64,000 bases of DNA from an uncultured Paracoccaceae bacterium (GCA_947501555.1 CANMWG010000002.1:568224-632223), one strand, 5' to 3'; positions 1 to 8,350 are shown, counted from the stretch's first letter. Made by a program: numbers and translations. Notes: generated by a model from the sequence alone, not told the origin.

Positions 1-2
1 TC

Positions 3-521
3 GCCATGCCCCCGCAAACGCTGACCCGGCTGGAAACCGAGGCGCTGGCGATCGGTCTAGCCGAGGTGCAGTATCGCGGCGACGCGCAGCTTGCCCATGC
101 CGCACGGGACGCCATGGCGAAAATCACCGCTACTTTGCAAGAACATCAGCAACGCGATGTGCTGCATGCAGTCAGTCAAGTCTACCGCTTCACGACCCAT
201 GAAGCGGCTGCGGTGGATATCTCTGCGATCAGGACGGCCTGTTGGGACGAAAAGGCGCTCCATATCACCTATGAAGATCGCAAAGGGGTCATTACCCAGC
301 GGCACGTTTTCCCGCTTGCGGTTCTTTATTTTGAATATGCGGTCATGCTGTTAGCATATTGCAATCTGCGAGATGATTATCGGTCATTTCACGTCACACA
401 CATCCGTGCGGTAGAAAAACTGAGCGAGAGTTTCCGACCCCATCGTGTCCGACTTTTGAACGACTACGTTGCAGACCTGCGCAGTCGGCTTGGCGAACGG
501 GCCAAAGATCTAACGCTTTAA
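3..521 (+). CDS. WYL-domain transcriptional regulator, C-terminal part
   Basis: The reading frame is open to the left edge, so the N-terminal DNA-binding winged helix is probably outside the window and only the C-terminal half is seen. The visible part has a helical linker and then a WYL-type ligand-sensing fold: a strand with ALHITYEDRKG, then RHVFPLAVLYFEYAVMLLAY, then a CNLRDDYRSF segment typical of the arginine-rich end of WYL domains in the YafY/DeoR-like family. Such proteins sense a ligand or nucleic acid and regulate nearby genes. It ends four bases before the 3' end of the convergent glutathione S-transferase gene. No target can be inferred. Confidence 0.8.
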   Translation, partial: AMPPQTLTRLETEALAIGLAEVQYRGDAQLAHAARDAMAKITATLQEHQQRDVLHAVSQVYRFTTHEAAAVDISAIRTACWDEKALHITYEDRKGVITQRHVFPLAVLYFEYAVMLLAYCNLRDDYRSFHVTHIRAVEKLSESFRPHRVRLLNDYVADLRSRLGERAKDLTL

Positions 522-525
522 GAGA

Positions 526-1128
526 TCACAGCATACCTTTTTCATAGACGGCCTGCACAGAAGCCTGGGTGTTCATCTGATGTTGGAATTGCGCCAACAC
601 GGGATGGTCTTCAATGTCGACCCCATCCCCCTTGAGCCAGGTTAGAACGACGTAAAGATAAGGATCCGACAAGACCTGCATCTGACCAATCGGAAATGGC
701 AGGGCGGGCAGTTGTTCTTCCAAATAGGTGCAACAATCGGCCATCCGCTCGGGGACCTTCTGTTTCATATCGGCAAATGAACTTTCTTGATCCGCCCAAC
801 GCTCACCGCGCAGGCCGTGGGCGTGGTGTGGATGCATAGTCCCGTTCAGATAACACATCAATTCCCGCATCTTGGCAGCGGCGTAGGGGTCAGCAGGGAT
901 CAATGTCGGGGCGACATATTCCAGCAACGCGCCCGTCTCGGTCAAAATCCCATCCGGGGTTTCCAACGCGGGCACGCGGCCCTTTGGGTTGATACGCCGG
1001 TAATCCTCTTGCGCCTGCTCTGCGGTAGCGAAGTCGACACGGACGGCTTCATAGGGGGTGCCAATCTCCTCCAAGGTGATCGCAACGGCGACCGAGATCG
1101 TTCGTGGGGCGTAATGTAAACGCAACAT
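526..1128 (-). CDS. Glutathione S-transferase family protein
   Basis: A 200-residue protein with the two-domain GST layout: an N-terminal thioredoxin-like domain (LRLHYAPRT near the start, then NPKGRVPALETPDG with the cis-proline, then LTETGALLEYVA) and an all-helical C-terminal domain. I chose ATG at 1128 over the TTG two codons upstream because AAAGGA lies six bases before it. It lies directly behind the histidine phosphatase gene; its ribosome site overlaps that gene's TAA, so the two are probably co-transcribed. The usual role is conjugation or reduction with glutathione in the cytoplasm. The substrate is unknown. Confidence 0.88.
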   Translation of the reverse strand: MLRLHYAPRTISVAVAITLEEIGTPYEAVRVDFATAEQAQEDYRRINPKGRVPALETPDGILTETGALLEYVAPTLIPADPYAAAKMRELMCYLNGTMHPHHAHGLRGERWADQESSFADMKQKVPERMADCCTYLEEQLPALPFPIGQMQVLSDPYLYVVLTWLKGDGVDIEDHPVLAQFQHQMNTQASVQAVYEKGML

Positions 1129-1138
1129 GGTCAATCCT

Positions 1139-1783
1139 TTAGTAATGTGTCAGGGCGTAAGCCCGGTCAGGGTGGTCAAGATGGGGGACTGCGTTGAACC
1201 CGGCCAGAATGGGCCCTTGGGGGATGACATGTACACGGTGCAACGAACTGTTCATAATGGGCAGCAACACATGGGCCATGCGCGTCGGATCCAAATCCAG
1301 TAAGTAACGCATGATCATGCCAATCACACCGCCTGATGTGACGCAAAGCACGCGCACACCAGGTTCTGCAGCTTCCTGCAAGACACCCGTGACACGGGCC
1401 TCAAAGGACGCAAAGCTTTCCACGCCCATAATCTCGGCCCGGTGCCAGGCTTCCATGACCTGCGGAACATGGGCAGCAAAGTCTTCGGGGCCAGGGAAAG
1501 GGATACCATGCACATCTTCCAGCGCCTGTCCCAGATTAAAGTAATCCATTTCGTTCAAGCGCGGGTCAATTTGCGGAGCGTCATAGCCCATTCCGGCGGC
1601 TGTTTCCCTGTGGCGGCGCAAGCTACCGCTGATTACCTTATCAAACGGCTTTTCACGATCCGAGAGGTAATCACCCAGCCAGCGGGCCTGCTGATGGCCC
1701 AGGTCAGACAGCTTGTCATAGCTCGCTTCATCCGTCGCGCCCGAATTGGCTTGCCCGTGCCGGACCAAAATAATCTCACCCAT
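1139..1783 (-). CDS. Histidine phosphatase family protein (phosphoglycerate-mutase-like)
   Basis: A 214-residue protein that begins with the RHG signature (ILVRHGQAN), where the His is the phosphorylated nucleophile. A second conserved His is expected in the core; the SGSLRRHRETA segment fits the arginine-containing phosphate pocket. The frame is open for 34 more codons upstream, but ATG at 1783 is preferred because GGAGG precedes it at good spacing and the RHG motif then sits at the expected distance from the N terminus. It is a soluble phosphomonoesterase of unknown substrate. It is the first gene of a likely two-gene unit with the GST. Confidence 0.88.
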   Translation of the reverse strand: MGEIILVRHGQANSGATDEASYDKLSDLGHQQARWLGDYLSDREKPFDKVISGSLRRHRETAAGMGYDAPQIDPRLNEMDYFNLGQALEDVHGIPFPGPEDFAAHVPQVMEAWHRAEIMGVESFASFEARVTGVLQEAAEPGVRVLCVTSGGVIGMIMRYLLDLDPTRMAHVLLPIMNSSLHRVHVIPQGPILAGFNAVPHLDHPDRAYALTHY

Positions 1784-1890
1784 CTCAGCGCCTCCTGAAC
1801 TGAAAGGATTACGGGGTGGCGTGTGGCTTGGCAACGGTTCAAACTCGGGCGCGTCTTGGCCAGCCTGCCCCCAATTTCCTTTCACGCTGG

Positions 1891-1910
1891 TTGACCCGTT
1901 GCGGGGTCAA
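1891..1910. repeat. Inverted repeat upstream of the phosphatase gene
   Basis: TTGACCC at 1891-1897 is repeated in inverted form as GGGTCAA at 1904-1910, with a six-base loop. It lies about 110 bases upstream of the phosphatase start and could be an operator for that promoter. It has no T-tract, so a terminator is less likely. Confidence 0.4.
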
Positions 1911-2037
1911 AGAATCACCGGGGTTTCACAAAAAATATGCTCCGTGAGGCGCCACGAGAATCAACCATTCAAAGTGAAAGGTCCAAGCCAAACGACTCAT
2001 TGAAATGACGCATTCCTTTGCTCGGCAGCAATGACCG

Positions 2038-2075
2038 AGACGACACATCTGCTGTTTGCCCTACAGTTGTCGTCT
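2038..2075. repeat. Stem-loop, AGACGACA/TGTCGTCT
   Basis: Perfect 8-base arms (2038-2045 and 2068-2075) enclose a second short inverted repeat, CTGT/ACAG (2052-2055 and 2063-2066), so the element can fold as a longer interrupted hairpin. It lies about 195 bases before the RmlC-like start. It is a possible operator or leader structure; there is no U-tract. Confidence 0.4.
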
Positions 2076-2269
2076 GTCTTGGTAAGCTAACGCAATCGAA
2101 TTTTTATTGAATGTGAATGCGATGTGCATAGTCTAGGGTTGCTGCAAGGCGGAACGATTGCGCGATGAGTGCGGGTCTCGTTCGAACGACTTATCTTTTC
2201 TGTATGTTCATGTTTCCAGCATTGGTCCTCTGTTTTGACGATTGCATATTTTCCAGAAGGAACTGTCAT

Positions 2270-2824
2270 TTGCCCATTCATAATTTGGAATTACCGGGTG
2301 CATACCTCATCGAGACGGTCAGCCATGAGGACGATAGGGGCTTTTTCTTAGAAAACTATCGCAGTTCTGAGATTGAAGAGAAGTTGGGGCGGCCTTACAC
2401 GTTTGCACAGGGCAACCATTCACGTTCGAAGACAGGTACCTTACGTGGCTTCAGGTGTGAACCATGGGACAAACTCATCTATGTTCCTCGCGGTACCGCT
2501 CTTATCGTTGTCGCTGATCCAAACCCAGGCAGTCCAACTTTCTGCAAATACATTACCCAAATTCTTGGGGATGCACCGGGTCAGCGAAATAGGGTTATTG
2601 TGTCAAAGGGCCTAGCAAATGCATTCTATTGCCTGACAGACGTTGATTACATGAACGAGGTGTCTGCACCCTATCAGCCGTCAGTGCGGCGCGGCTTTCG
2701 GTGGGACGATCCCGACGTTGCTGTGGATTGGCCGACCAAAACGCCCATCTTGTCAGTTGCAGATCGCAACCTCCCCTCTCTGAAAGAGATGCTCTTGGCG
2801 AGTGCGCAGGCACATTCTGACTAA
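2270..2824 (+). CDS. RmlC-like cupin (dTDP-4-dehydrorhamnose 3,5-epimerase family), catalytic His replaced
   Basis: A 184-residue protein matching the RmlC family in length and order of motifs: ETVSHEDDRGFF near the start, LRGFRCEPWDK at residues 59-69, and a C-terminal SVRRGFRWDDPDVAVDWP segment that matches the family's W-DP-I-W end. I chose TTG at 2270 because AGAAGGAA lies seven bases upstream and the family N terminus then begins correctly; the upstream in-frame extension is cysteine and phenylalanine rich and unlike the family. In true epimerases the motif reads LRGxH; here residue 62 is Arg (AGG). The lysine of the DK pair is kept. It stands alone and is AT-richer than its neighbours, which suggests transfer. 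It may be inactive or have another sugar-nucleotide role. Confidence 0.75.
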   Translation: MPIHNLELPGAYLIETVSHEDDRGFFLENYRSSEIEEKLGRPYTFAQGNHSRSKTGTLRGFRCEPWDKLIYVPRGTALIVVADPNPGSPTFCKYITQILGDAPGQRNRVIVSKGLANAFYCLTDVDYMNEVSAPYQPSVRRGFRWDDPDVAVDWPTKTPILSVADRNLPSLKEMLLASAQAHSD

Positions 2825-3597
2825 CCAGCCGTGTTGTTACGGGCGTTTTCAGACCTCCTTGCGCCATCCAAGGTGTTAGTTCGAATGGGCCAGGCTGTTC
2901 GTGGGCATAAAGAACGCGAATGCACGGTCCGCTTAAGACATGATCAACTTCAGGGAACCCAATTCCGTAGCAACCTTTCGCCTTAGCCTTGCCTACAGCT
3001 GCGCGGCGGCATGATGCATCCCGAAGTGCACCAAATCACTCGTGATTTAGAAGCTCGCGGTTTCTGACAGGTGAGAATTCTTTTCTCTAACCTTGGATCA
3101 TACCCAATTGGCGACGATTTCGAATGCCAATCCTGCCTTGAGACGAATCAAACTGTTGGTTGGTTAAGGTGCATTGCAGGCTGATGGGGATCAATTTCCT
3201 GTCACATGGGTCACGCCACCGCGAGGTAAAGGAAATATTGGGCCCTCACAGAAATGCGCCTCTTTGAAATCTGTGAACAAGTGAAAAATTTGTGATCCGT
3301 TTTGGGATGCCCTTAGGGCAGCTTGCGCACAGATCGGGATATAGTTTTGTGCGAAAATGAACAGAAGTGACAATTTGGCGCTCATTTTCGCGTGTCAAGC
3401 ACAAATCGCAATCACAATGTTCACCATTTTCGTGATCGGTGAAGCTCTACCCGAACGCCGTCAGATGCCCAATCTTAGGCTCATCAACGGCGCCACACCA
3501 AACACGCCACAAACAAACAACCGCGGCCCACACCGCATCACTAAACCAAATCATCAACGGCTCATGCCGCATCACACAAATCTAAAGGAACTTAATC
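2825..3597. other. Long intergenic region before the tandem gene family
   Basis: A 773-base stretch without a credible gene. It holds a palindrome-like TGCCCTTAGGGCA at about 3308-3320 and a spaced inverted repeat at 3351-3391, listed separately. The promoter of the first tandem gene should lie in its last 200 bases. Short frames here show no family resemblance or ribosome site. Confidence 0.45.
3351..3391. promoter_or_regulatory. Spaced 10-base inverted repeat, possible operator
   Basis: GCGAAAATGA at 3351-3360 recurs as its exact inverse TCATTTTCGC at 3382-3391. The half-site spacing is 31 bases start to start, close to three helical turns, as expected for two dimer-binding sites on one DNA face. 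It lies about 210 bases before the first tandem gene. Operator function is inference. Confidence 0.4.
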
Positions 3598-3924
3598 ATG
3601 TCTATCAAAACAATCATCCTCGCCGCTGCAGTTGCAACAACCGGATCTTTCGCTGCTGCTGACACTTACTTCGAAAATGGCCGCACCCTGGACCGTGATG
3701 ACACGCTGGAACTGGGCCTGGTCCGCGCCGAAGGCGCTGGCGTGGTCGAAATCTATGACTTTCACAAAGGCGTACGGGGCGAACTGCTGGGCACTGAGAC
3801 CGTAAATGCCGGCGCAAACACAGACGTCCGCATCGACGTTGGTTTCCAACGCAGCAAAGACGTCTTGGCTGTGATCAGCATCGACGGTCAGGACGTTGTC
3901 AGCAAAGTCTACGACATCAACTAA
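3598..3924 (+). CDS. Small secreted protein, tandem copy 1
   Basis: A 108-residue protein. Residues 1 to about 21 are a Sec signal peptide (MSIKTIILAAAVATTGSFAA, cleavage near AAAD). The mature part of about 87 residues is a beta-rich domain: FENGRTLDRDDTLELGLVRA, GVVEIYDFH, GELLGTETV, AGANTDVRIDVGF. The pattern VxIxDxxxGxLLGxxxVxAGxNxDVxVxV loosely resembles DUF7282-type domains, but I do not claim membership. It has no cysteines. The ATG is preceded by AAAGGA at ideal spacing. It is probably periplasmic or extracellular, and its function is unknown. Confidence 0.85.
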   Translation: MSIKTIILAAAVATTGSFAAADTYFENGRTLDRDDTLELGLVRAEGAGVVEIYDFHKGVRGELLGTETVNAGANTDVRIDVGFQRSKDVLAVISIDGQDVVSKVYDIN

Positions 3925-3939
3925 TCCCTCTCTCATTCG

Positions 3940-3966
3940 TTCGGGTTGGCCAAGGGCCAATCCGAA
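3940..3966 (+). terminator. Intercistronic hairpin after copy 1
   Basis: Twelve-base stem TTCGGGTTGGCC (3940-3951) with its partner at 3955-3966, one G-U pair, three-base loop. No U-tract follows, so it is more likely an RNA-stability or attenuating structure between repeated cistrons than a full terminator. Confidence 0.55.
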
Positions 3967-4000
3967 CAAGCAAAACACACAAATCTAAAGGAACTTAATC

Positions 4001-4327
4001 ATGTCTATCAAAACAATCATCCTCGCCGCTGCAGTTGCAACAACCGGATCTTTCGCTGCTGCTGACTCTTACTTCGAAAATGGCCGCACCCTGGACCGTG
4101 ATGACACGCTGGAACTGGGCCTGATCCGCGCCGAGGGCGCTGGCGTGGTCGAAATCTATGACTTCCACCGTGGCGTGCAGGGCGAATTGCTTGGCACTGA
4201 GACCGTAAATGCCGGCGCAAACACAGACGTCCGCGTCAATGTTGGTTTCCAACGCAGCAAAGACGTCTTGGCTGTGATCAGCGTCAATGGACAGAACGTT
4301 GCCAGCAAAGCCTACGACATCAACTAA
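4001..4327 (+). CDS. Small secreted protein, tandem copy 2
   Basis: A 108-residue paralogue of the preceding gene with the same signal peptide and leader. Differences from copy 1 are few and lie in the mature domain: T22 to S, V42 to I, HKGVR to HRGVQ, RIDVGF to RVNVGF, and ISIDGQDVVSKV to ISVNGQNVASKA. The fold pattern is kept, so the changes look like neutral or mild divergence. It is probably co-transcribed with copies 1 and 3, raising dosage of the same type of secreted protein. Function unknown. Confidence 0.85.
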   Translation: MSIKTIILAAAVATTGSFAAADSYFENGRTLDRDDTLELGLIRAEGAGVVEIYDFHRGVQGELLGTETVNAGANTDVRVNVGFQRSKDVLAVISVNGQNVASKAYDIN

Positions 4328-4342
4328 TCCCTCTCTTATTCG

Positions 4343-4369
4343 TTCGGGTTGGCCAAGTGCCAATCCGAA
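4343..4369 (+). terminator. Intercistronic hairpin after copy 2
   Basis: The second copy of the repeat hairpin has an 11-base stem (4343-4353 with 4359-4369) and a five-base loop. A single G-to-T change at 4358 opens one pair compared with the first copy. No U-tract follows. Confidence 0.5.
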
Positions 4370-4403
4370 CAAGCAAAACACACAAATCTAAAGGAACTTA
4401 ATC

Positions 4404-4733
4404 ATGTCTATCAAAACAATCATCCTCGCCGCTGCAGTTGCAACAACCGGATCTTTCGCTGCTGCTGACTCTTACTTCGAAAATGGCCGCACCCTGGACC
4501 GTGATGACACGCTGGAGCTGGGCCTGGTCCGCGCCGAAGGCGCTGGCGTAGTCGAAATCTATGACTTTCACCGTGGCGTGCAGGGCGAATTGCTTGGTTC
4601 TGAAACCGTAAACGCCGGTGCAAACACAGACGTCCGTGTGAATGTTGGGTTCGAGCGCAGCAAAGATGTCTTGGCTGTTATCAACATCGACGGTCAGCCC
4701 GTTGTATCGAAGGTTTACGACATCAACAGCTAA
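4404..4733 (+). CDS. Small secreted protein, tandem copy 3
   Basis: A 109-residue third paralogue. The signal peptide is identical to the others; the mature domain has LGSETV, RVNVGFERSKDVLAVINIDGQPVVSKVYDINS, and one extra C-terminal serine where the repeat homology ends. It is closest to copy 2 in the middle and to copy 1 near the end, a mosaic that fits gene conversion. It is followed by a good intrinsic terminator, so it closes the transcription unit. Confidence 0.85.
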   Translation: MSIKTIILAAAVATTGSFAAADSYFENGRTLDRDDTLELGLVRAEGAGVVEIYDFHRGVQGELLGSETVNAGANTDVRVNVGFERSKDVLAVINIDGQPVVSKVYDINS

Positions 4734-4761
4734 GCCCTTTCCACCACTCCCTGTCCCAAGA

Positions 4762-4791
4762 GGTCGTCTCCTGTAAAGGAGGCGGCCTTTT
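4762..4791 (+). terminator. Intrinsic terminator of the tandem gene unit
   Basis: Stem GGTCGTCTCCT (4762-4772) pairs with AGGAGGCGGCC (4777-4787), two G-U pairs, loop GTAA, followed directly by TTTT. It separates the tandem family from recQ. Confidence 0.85.
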
Positions 4792-4882
4792 GCATGGCAA
4801 GGCCGGATAAAACTTGTTCAGGGATTCGGTCTATGAAATTGTGACCATCAAACAACCCGAGCACATCACAGGTCCTGCATAT

Positions 4883-6919
4883 ATGTCCGCTGCCATGCTT
4901 CTTCGTGACGTCTTTGGCTTCGATGCCTTCAGACCCGGTCAGCAAGACATCGTGGAAGCAGTCACCGACGGTAAAGACACCCTCGCGATCATGCCCACGG
5001 GCGGCGGGAAATCCTTGTGTTTCCAACTTCCTGCCTTGGTCCGCGATGGGGTTACTGTGGTCATTTCGCCCCTGATTGCCCTCATGCGCGATCAAGTCCG
5101 AGGCCTGCGCGAAGCCGGGGTCGAGGCGGGCGCACTGACCTCTGGCAATACCCAGGAAGAAACCGACGCGGTTTGGGACGCGCTCGAAGCGGGCACGCTG
5201 AAACTGCTCTACATGGCGCCGGAACGACTGGCCTCGGGCGGCACGATCAACATGCTGCGGCGTGTGGGCGTTGGTCTAATCGCCGTGGATGAGGCGCATT
5301 GCGTCAGCCAATGGGGGCATGACTTCCGGCCCGACTACCTGCGGATTGGCGACCTCAAACGTACCTTGGACGTGCCGCTTGCCGCATTCACCGCAACTGC
5401 TGACGCCGAAACCCAGCAAGAGATCATCCAGAAACTATTTGACGGTACGCAGCCCGAAACCTTCTTGCGCGGGTTTGACCGGCCCAATATCCACCTGGCC
5501 TTCGCAGTCAAAGATGGGCCACGCAACCAAATCCTGAACTTCGCGGCCGCACGCAAGGGGCAGTCCGGCATCGTCTACTGTGGCACGCGCGCCAAAACCG
5601 AGACATTGGCCAAGGCCCTGGCAGATGCCGGGCATACCGCTTGCCATTATCATGGCGGGATGGACGCAGACGATCGGCGCATTGTCGAACGCCGTTTCCA
5701 GCAGGAAGACGGATTGATCGTTTGCGCCACTATCGCCTTTGGAATGGGGATCGACAAACCCGATATCCGCTGGGTCGCCCATGCAGATTTGCCCAAGTCC
5801 ATCGAAGGGTACTATCAGGAAATTGGACGCGCCGGCCGCGATGGGGCACCAGCTGAAACGCTCACGCTGTTCGGGCCCGATGATATCCGTTTCCGGCGCC
5901 AACAAATCGACGAAGGGCTGGCCCCCCCTGAACGTCGTGCGGCGGACCATGGGCGGTTGAATGCGCTTCTTGGATTAGCCGAAGCGCTCAAGTGTCGGCG
6001 TCAAAACCTATTGGAGTATTTCGGCGAAAGCCCGGAACCTTGCGGGCATTGCGACCTGTGCGACAAACCGGCGGAGGTCTTTGATGGAACAACGGCTGTC
6101 CGTATGGCGCTCTCTGCAGCACTGCGCACCGAGGAATGGTTCGGTGCGGGCCACCTGATCGATATCTTGCTGGGCAACCAAACCGACAAAATCCAACAAC
6201 GTGGGCATGACAGCCTGCCCACCTACGGGGTCGGTAAGGATTATGACAAACGGCAATGGCAGGCCATTTTTCGGCAGATGATGGGGCACGACCTGATGCG
6301 ACCTGACCGAGAACGCCATGGCGCACTGCGGATGACCGAAAAGGCACGGCCCATCTTACGGGGCGAGGCTTCGATCGCATTACGGCGTGATACGATCAAG
6401 GCTGCGCGTGGGACCGGACCCAAGGTACGCATGTTGGTCAGCGAAGAGGACGCGCCATTGCTTTCTGCGTTGAAAGCCAAGCGTCGCTATCTGGCCGAAC
6501 AGGCCAATGCGCCCGCATATATCATCTTTAACGACCGGACTTTGATCGAAATGGCCGAAAAGCGGCCCATGACGCTGGATGACATGGCGCAGATCGGTGG
6601 GGTTGGGGCTAAGAAGCTGGAAAGCTACGGGCGCGCGTTCCTGGAGGTGATCGCAGGTGCTGTGGAAGATATCCACCCGATGCGGCGTAAGCTAGCCGGT
6701 CGGGATGAAGGGGCGGTCTATGACCGTTTGCTCGAAGCACAGGCCCAGCTTAATCGTGGGCCTCATGGGGCTGATAAACCGATGAGCTGCTCGGCATCCA
6801 TGCTGGCCAAGGTCGCGCAATTGCGCACCGCTGACATGGAGAACCTGACCCGGTTGATCGGCGACAAATATGCAGAACGGTTTGGAGAGGCCTTTCTTGA
6901 GGTGCTGGAAGCCGGCTAG
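4883..6919 (+). CDS. recQ: ATP-dependent DNA helicase RecQ
   Basis: A 678-residue 3'-to-5' superfamily 2 helicase for recombination and stalled-fork repair. The FGFDAFRPGQ motif 0 starts the protein, followed by Walker A MPTGGGKS, the DEAH box with the RecQ aromatic loop (VDEAHCVSQWGHDFRP), FTATAD motif III, and motif VI EIGRAGRDG. The zinc-binding RecQ-Ct region shows CGHCDLC with an upstream Cys, then a winged helix (GVGKDY) and a C-terminal HRDC domain. The frame is open further upstream to a TTG at 4814 and a GTG at 4841; I chose ATG at 4883 because E. coli-type RecQ begins just before motif 0. The ribosome site is weak. It has its own transcription unit. Confidence 0.96.
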   Translation: MSAAMLLRDVFGFDAFRPGQQDIVEAVTDGKDTLAIMPTGGGKSLCFQLPALVRDGVTVVISPLIALMRDQVRGLREAGVEAGALTSGNTQEETDAVWDALEAGTLKLLYMAPERLASGGTINMLRRVGVGLIAVDEAHCVSQWGHDFRPDYLRIGDLKRTLDVPLAAFTATADAETQQEIIQKLFDGTQPETFLRGFDRPNIHLAFAVKDGPRNQILNFAAARKGQSGIVYCGTRAKTETLAKALADAGHTACHYHGGMDADDRRIVERRFQQEDGLIVCATIAFGMGIDKPDIRWVAHADLPKSIEGYYQEIGRAGRDGAPAETLTLFGPDDIRFRRQQIDEGLAPPERRAADHGRLNALLGLAEALKCRRQNLLEYFGESPEPCGHCDLCDKPAEVFDGTTAVRMALSAALRTEEWFGAGHLIDILLGNQTDKIQQRGHDSLPTYGVGKDYDKRQWQAIFRQMMGHDLMRPDRERHGALRMTEKARPILRGEASIALRRDTIKAARGTGPKVRMLVSEEDAPLLSALKAKRRYLAEQANAPAYIIFNDRTLIEMAEKRPMTLDDMAQIGGVGAKKLESYGRAFLEVIAGAVEDIHPMRRKLAGRDEGAVYDRLLEAQAQLNRGPHGADKPMSCSASMLAKVAQLRTADMENLTRLIGDKYAERFGEAFLEVLEAG

Positions 6920-7201
6920 TAGGATCTGCGCGTTCCTGACCGGATGTTGGTTTCAGGCAAAAGTCACGTCATGTGCAACAAATGAACGCCGGGCGAGCGG
7001 AGACACGTATCCTGCCGCCCCTATTTCGGCGAACATCTGTTGAAAGTCCGAAGACTGTAACTCTGTGGTCATTCAACCAAAAAAAGTCGTTCGTATGGCG
7101 CGCAGCTAGGGTCCGGTTCGGGCCCAGAGCTACCATCTTAGCGAAGGTTGTCACCTTGGTTCGTTCTCTTAAGGTGAGAATTTTCGACCTAAGCCTCAAA
7201 A

Positions 7202-8350
7202 TTACTCGCTATCGAGACTCCTGAGCAGAATGTTTACGAACGCTTCAGCGGGCCCTTCACCGGTAAAAGCGACCGCAACGATGCTGTTCTGTTCCAGTGA
7301 GTAGGCCAACAATGCACGCGCGCCAGGAGCCCCACCCGAGTGACCAACTAAGAGCTGTGATGCTGCATCGGGCGGCAAGTCGTAAACCATGATACCCAAC
7401 CCATACGAACTCCCGTCGTCAAACGTCGGGTAAATTTCTTCAAGCATTAGTGCAACTGTGTCTTCGCGCAGAATCTGACCACTCATCAAATCACGCATAA
7501 ACAACGTCATACTTTCAGAGGTTGCAAGAGCGACTCCGGCCCCTCGTGGTTGGCGGATATCCCAGATTGGCATGTTTGGTTGTTCTTCCGGTAAAACAAC
7601 ACCGTCAAGGTCGCTGTCTGGCCCAACCAACCGGATATCTCGACCTGCGCTTCGCGCAAGAACAAGATCATGTGCCGCGACGTGGTAGGGCTGATCTGTT
7701 ACTTCTTCAATCACTGTGCTCAAGAGGATATACCCGGTATTCGAGTATCGAGAGATTTCGCCCGGACACGCATAGGGCGGTTGTTCGTTAATCACTCTCA
7801 GAACATTTGCGAGGTCAAGTTGTAGTCCTTCGCGTCGCTGCTTCTCGGTTTCAGTCGCGCTGAAGAGTCCCGAAGTATGGTTTAACAGCATTCGAAGAGT
7901 GATGATGTCACCGTTCGGCACACCCGCAATGTAATTCGACACTGGCTCGTTCAATGAAAGCCGGCCATCTTCATAGAGCTTAAGAATGGCAGAAGATGTG
8001 ACAAGCTTTCCGACACTTGCCCAGTAGTGTACGTGACCGTCCGGCGTCCCAGACGTCTGCATCCACGGTTCTCCACCATTTTGCCAAACTGCGGCGGTCA
8101 TGCTCGGTGCACCTGTCGCTTCTAGGGCCTGCGCGAATGAACCCTCAAGCGTTGCAATCTCCGCAGCTGTCAGTCCCGACTGAGTCTCAGCGACCAACCG
8201 AAAAGTTGCGGGCTCAATTGGGGATCGAAGTGGTTCGCCAGCATAGGCATGAACTATGGAACACTCCTCATGAGTCTTTTGGCGCGGCTGATCACTCGCG
8301 CAACCAGCGCTGAGAACTAGGGCAGCAATTGCGACGATGCGGTATGTCAT
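7202..8350 (-). CDS. Serine hydrolase lipoprotein, beta-lactamase/DD-peptidase fold
   Basis: A 382-residue protein with a lipoprotein signal peptide (lipobox LSAGC, Cys17), so it is probably anchored in a membrane facing the periplasm. The class C beta-lactamase-like fold shows the SxxK nucleophile motif S112-V-G-K115, the YSN motif at 202-204, and a C-terminal GHSGG that stands for the KTG-type triad, as in esterase EstB and D-aminopeptidase-like members. Activity could be DD-carboxypeptidase, esterase or peptidase; antibiotic resistance cannot be claimed. It is a lone gene, with 280 bases of featureless sequence between its stop and recQ. Confidence 0.85.
   Translation of the reverse strand: MTYRIVAIAALVLSAGCASDQPRQKTHEECSIVHAYAGEPLRSPIEPATFRLVAETQSGLTAAEIATLEGSFAQALEATGAPSMTAAVWQNGGEPWMQTSGTPDGHVHYWASVGKLVTSSAILKLYEDGRLSLNEPVSNYIAGVPNGDIITLRMLLNHTSGLFSATETEKQRREGLQLDLANVLRVINEQPPYACPGEISRYSNTGYILLSTVIEEVTDQPYHVAAHDLVLARSAGRDIRLVGPDSDLDGVVLPEEQPNMPIWDIRQPRGAGVALATSESMTLFMRDLMSGQILREDTVALMLEEIYPTFDDGSSYGLGIMVYDLPPDAASQLLVGHSGGAPGARALLAYSLEQNSIVAVAFTGEGPAEAFVNILLRSLDSE

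Larger units (their letters stand above)
1784..2269. other. Divergent intergenic region with two inverted repeats
   Basis: This 486-base stretch separates the leftward phosphatase gene from the rightward RmlC-like gene and must hold both promoters. It contains the inverted repeat TTGACCC/GGGTCAA at 1891-1910 and a hairpin at 2038-2075. An open frame extends from the RmlC-like gene to 2165, but its extra residues do not match the family. I see no other credible gene here. Confidence 0.5.
3573..4731 (+). repeat. Three tandem 403-bp gene-containing repeats
   Basis: Units begin at 3573, 3976 and 4379, exactly 403 bases apart. Each carries the same leader (ACACAAATCTAAAGGAACTT), including the AAAGGA ribosome site, then one small secreted-protein gene. 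The signal-peptide regions are identical or nearly so, while the second halves differ by scattered, mostly conservative changes. The first two units end with the same hairpin; the third runs into a real terminator. This points to unequal-crossover duplication with later gene conversion of the 5' part. Confidence 0.95.

Noticed and set aside
2181..2200. TTCGAA-containing T-loop-like sequence, possible tRNA
   Set aside because: No acceptor or anticodon stems can be formed around it.
2165..2269. ATG-started extension of the RmlC-like gene
   Set aside because: Its 35 residues are Cys/Phe-rich and absent from the family; TTG at 2270 has a ribosome site.
3573..4731. CRISPR-like or satellite array
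   Set aside because: The regular 403-bp period comes from complete duplicated genes with leaders, not from short repeats and spacers.
7202..8350. Calling the lipoprotein an antibiotic-resistance beta-lactamase
   Set aside because: The SxxK and YSN motifs are shared by many esterases and peptidases; the KTG-type motif is replaced by HSGG, so resistance is not supported.
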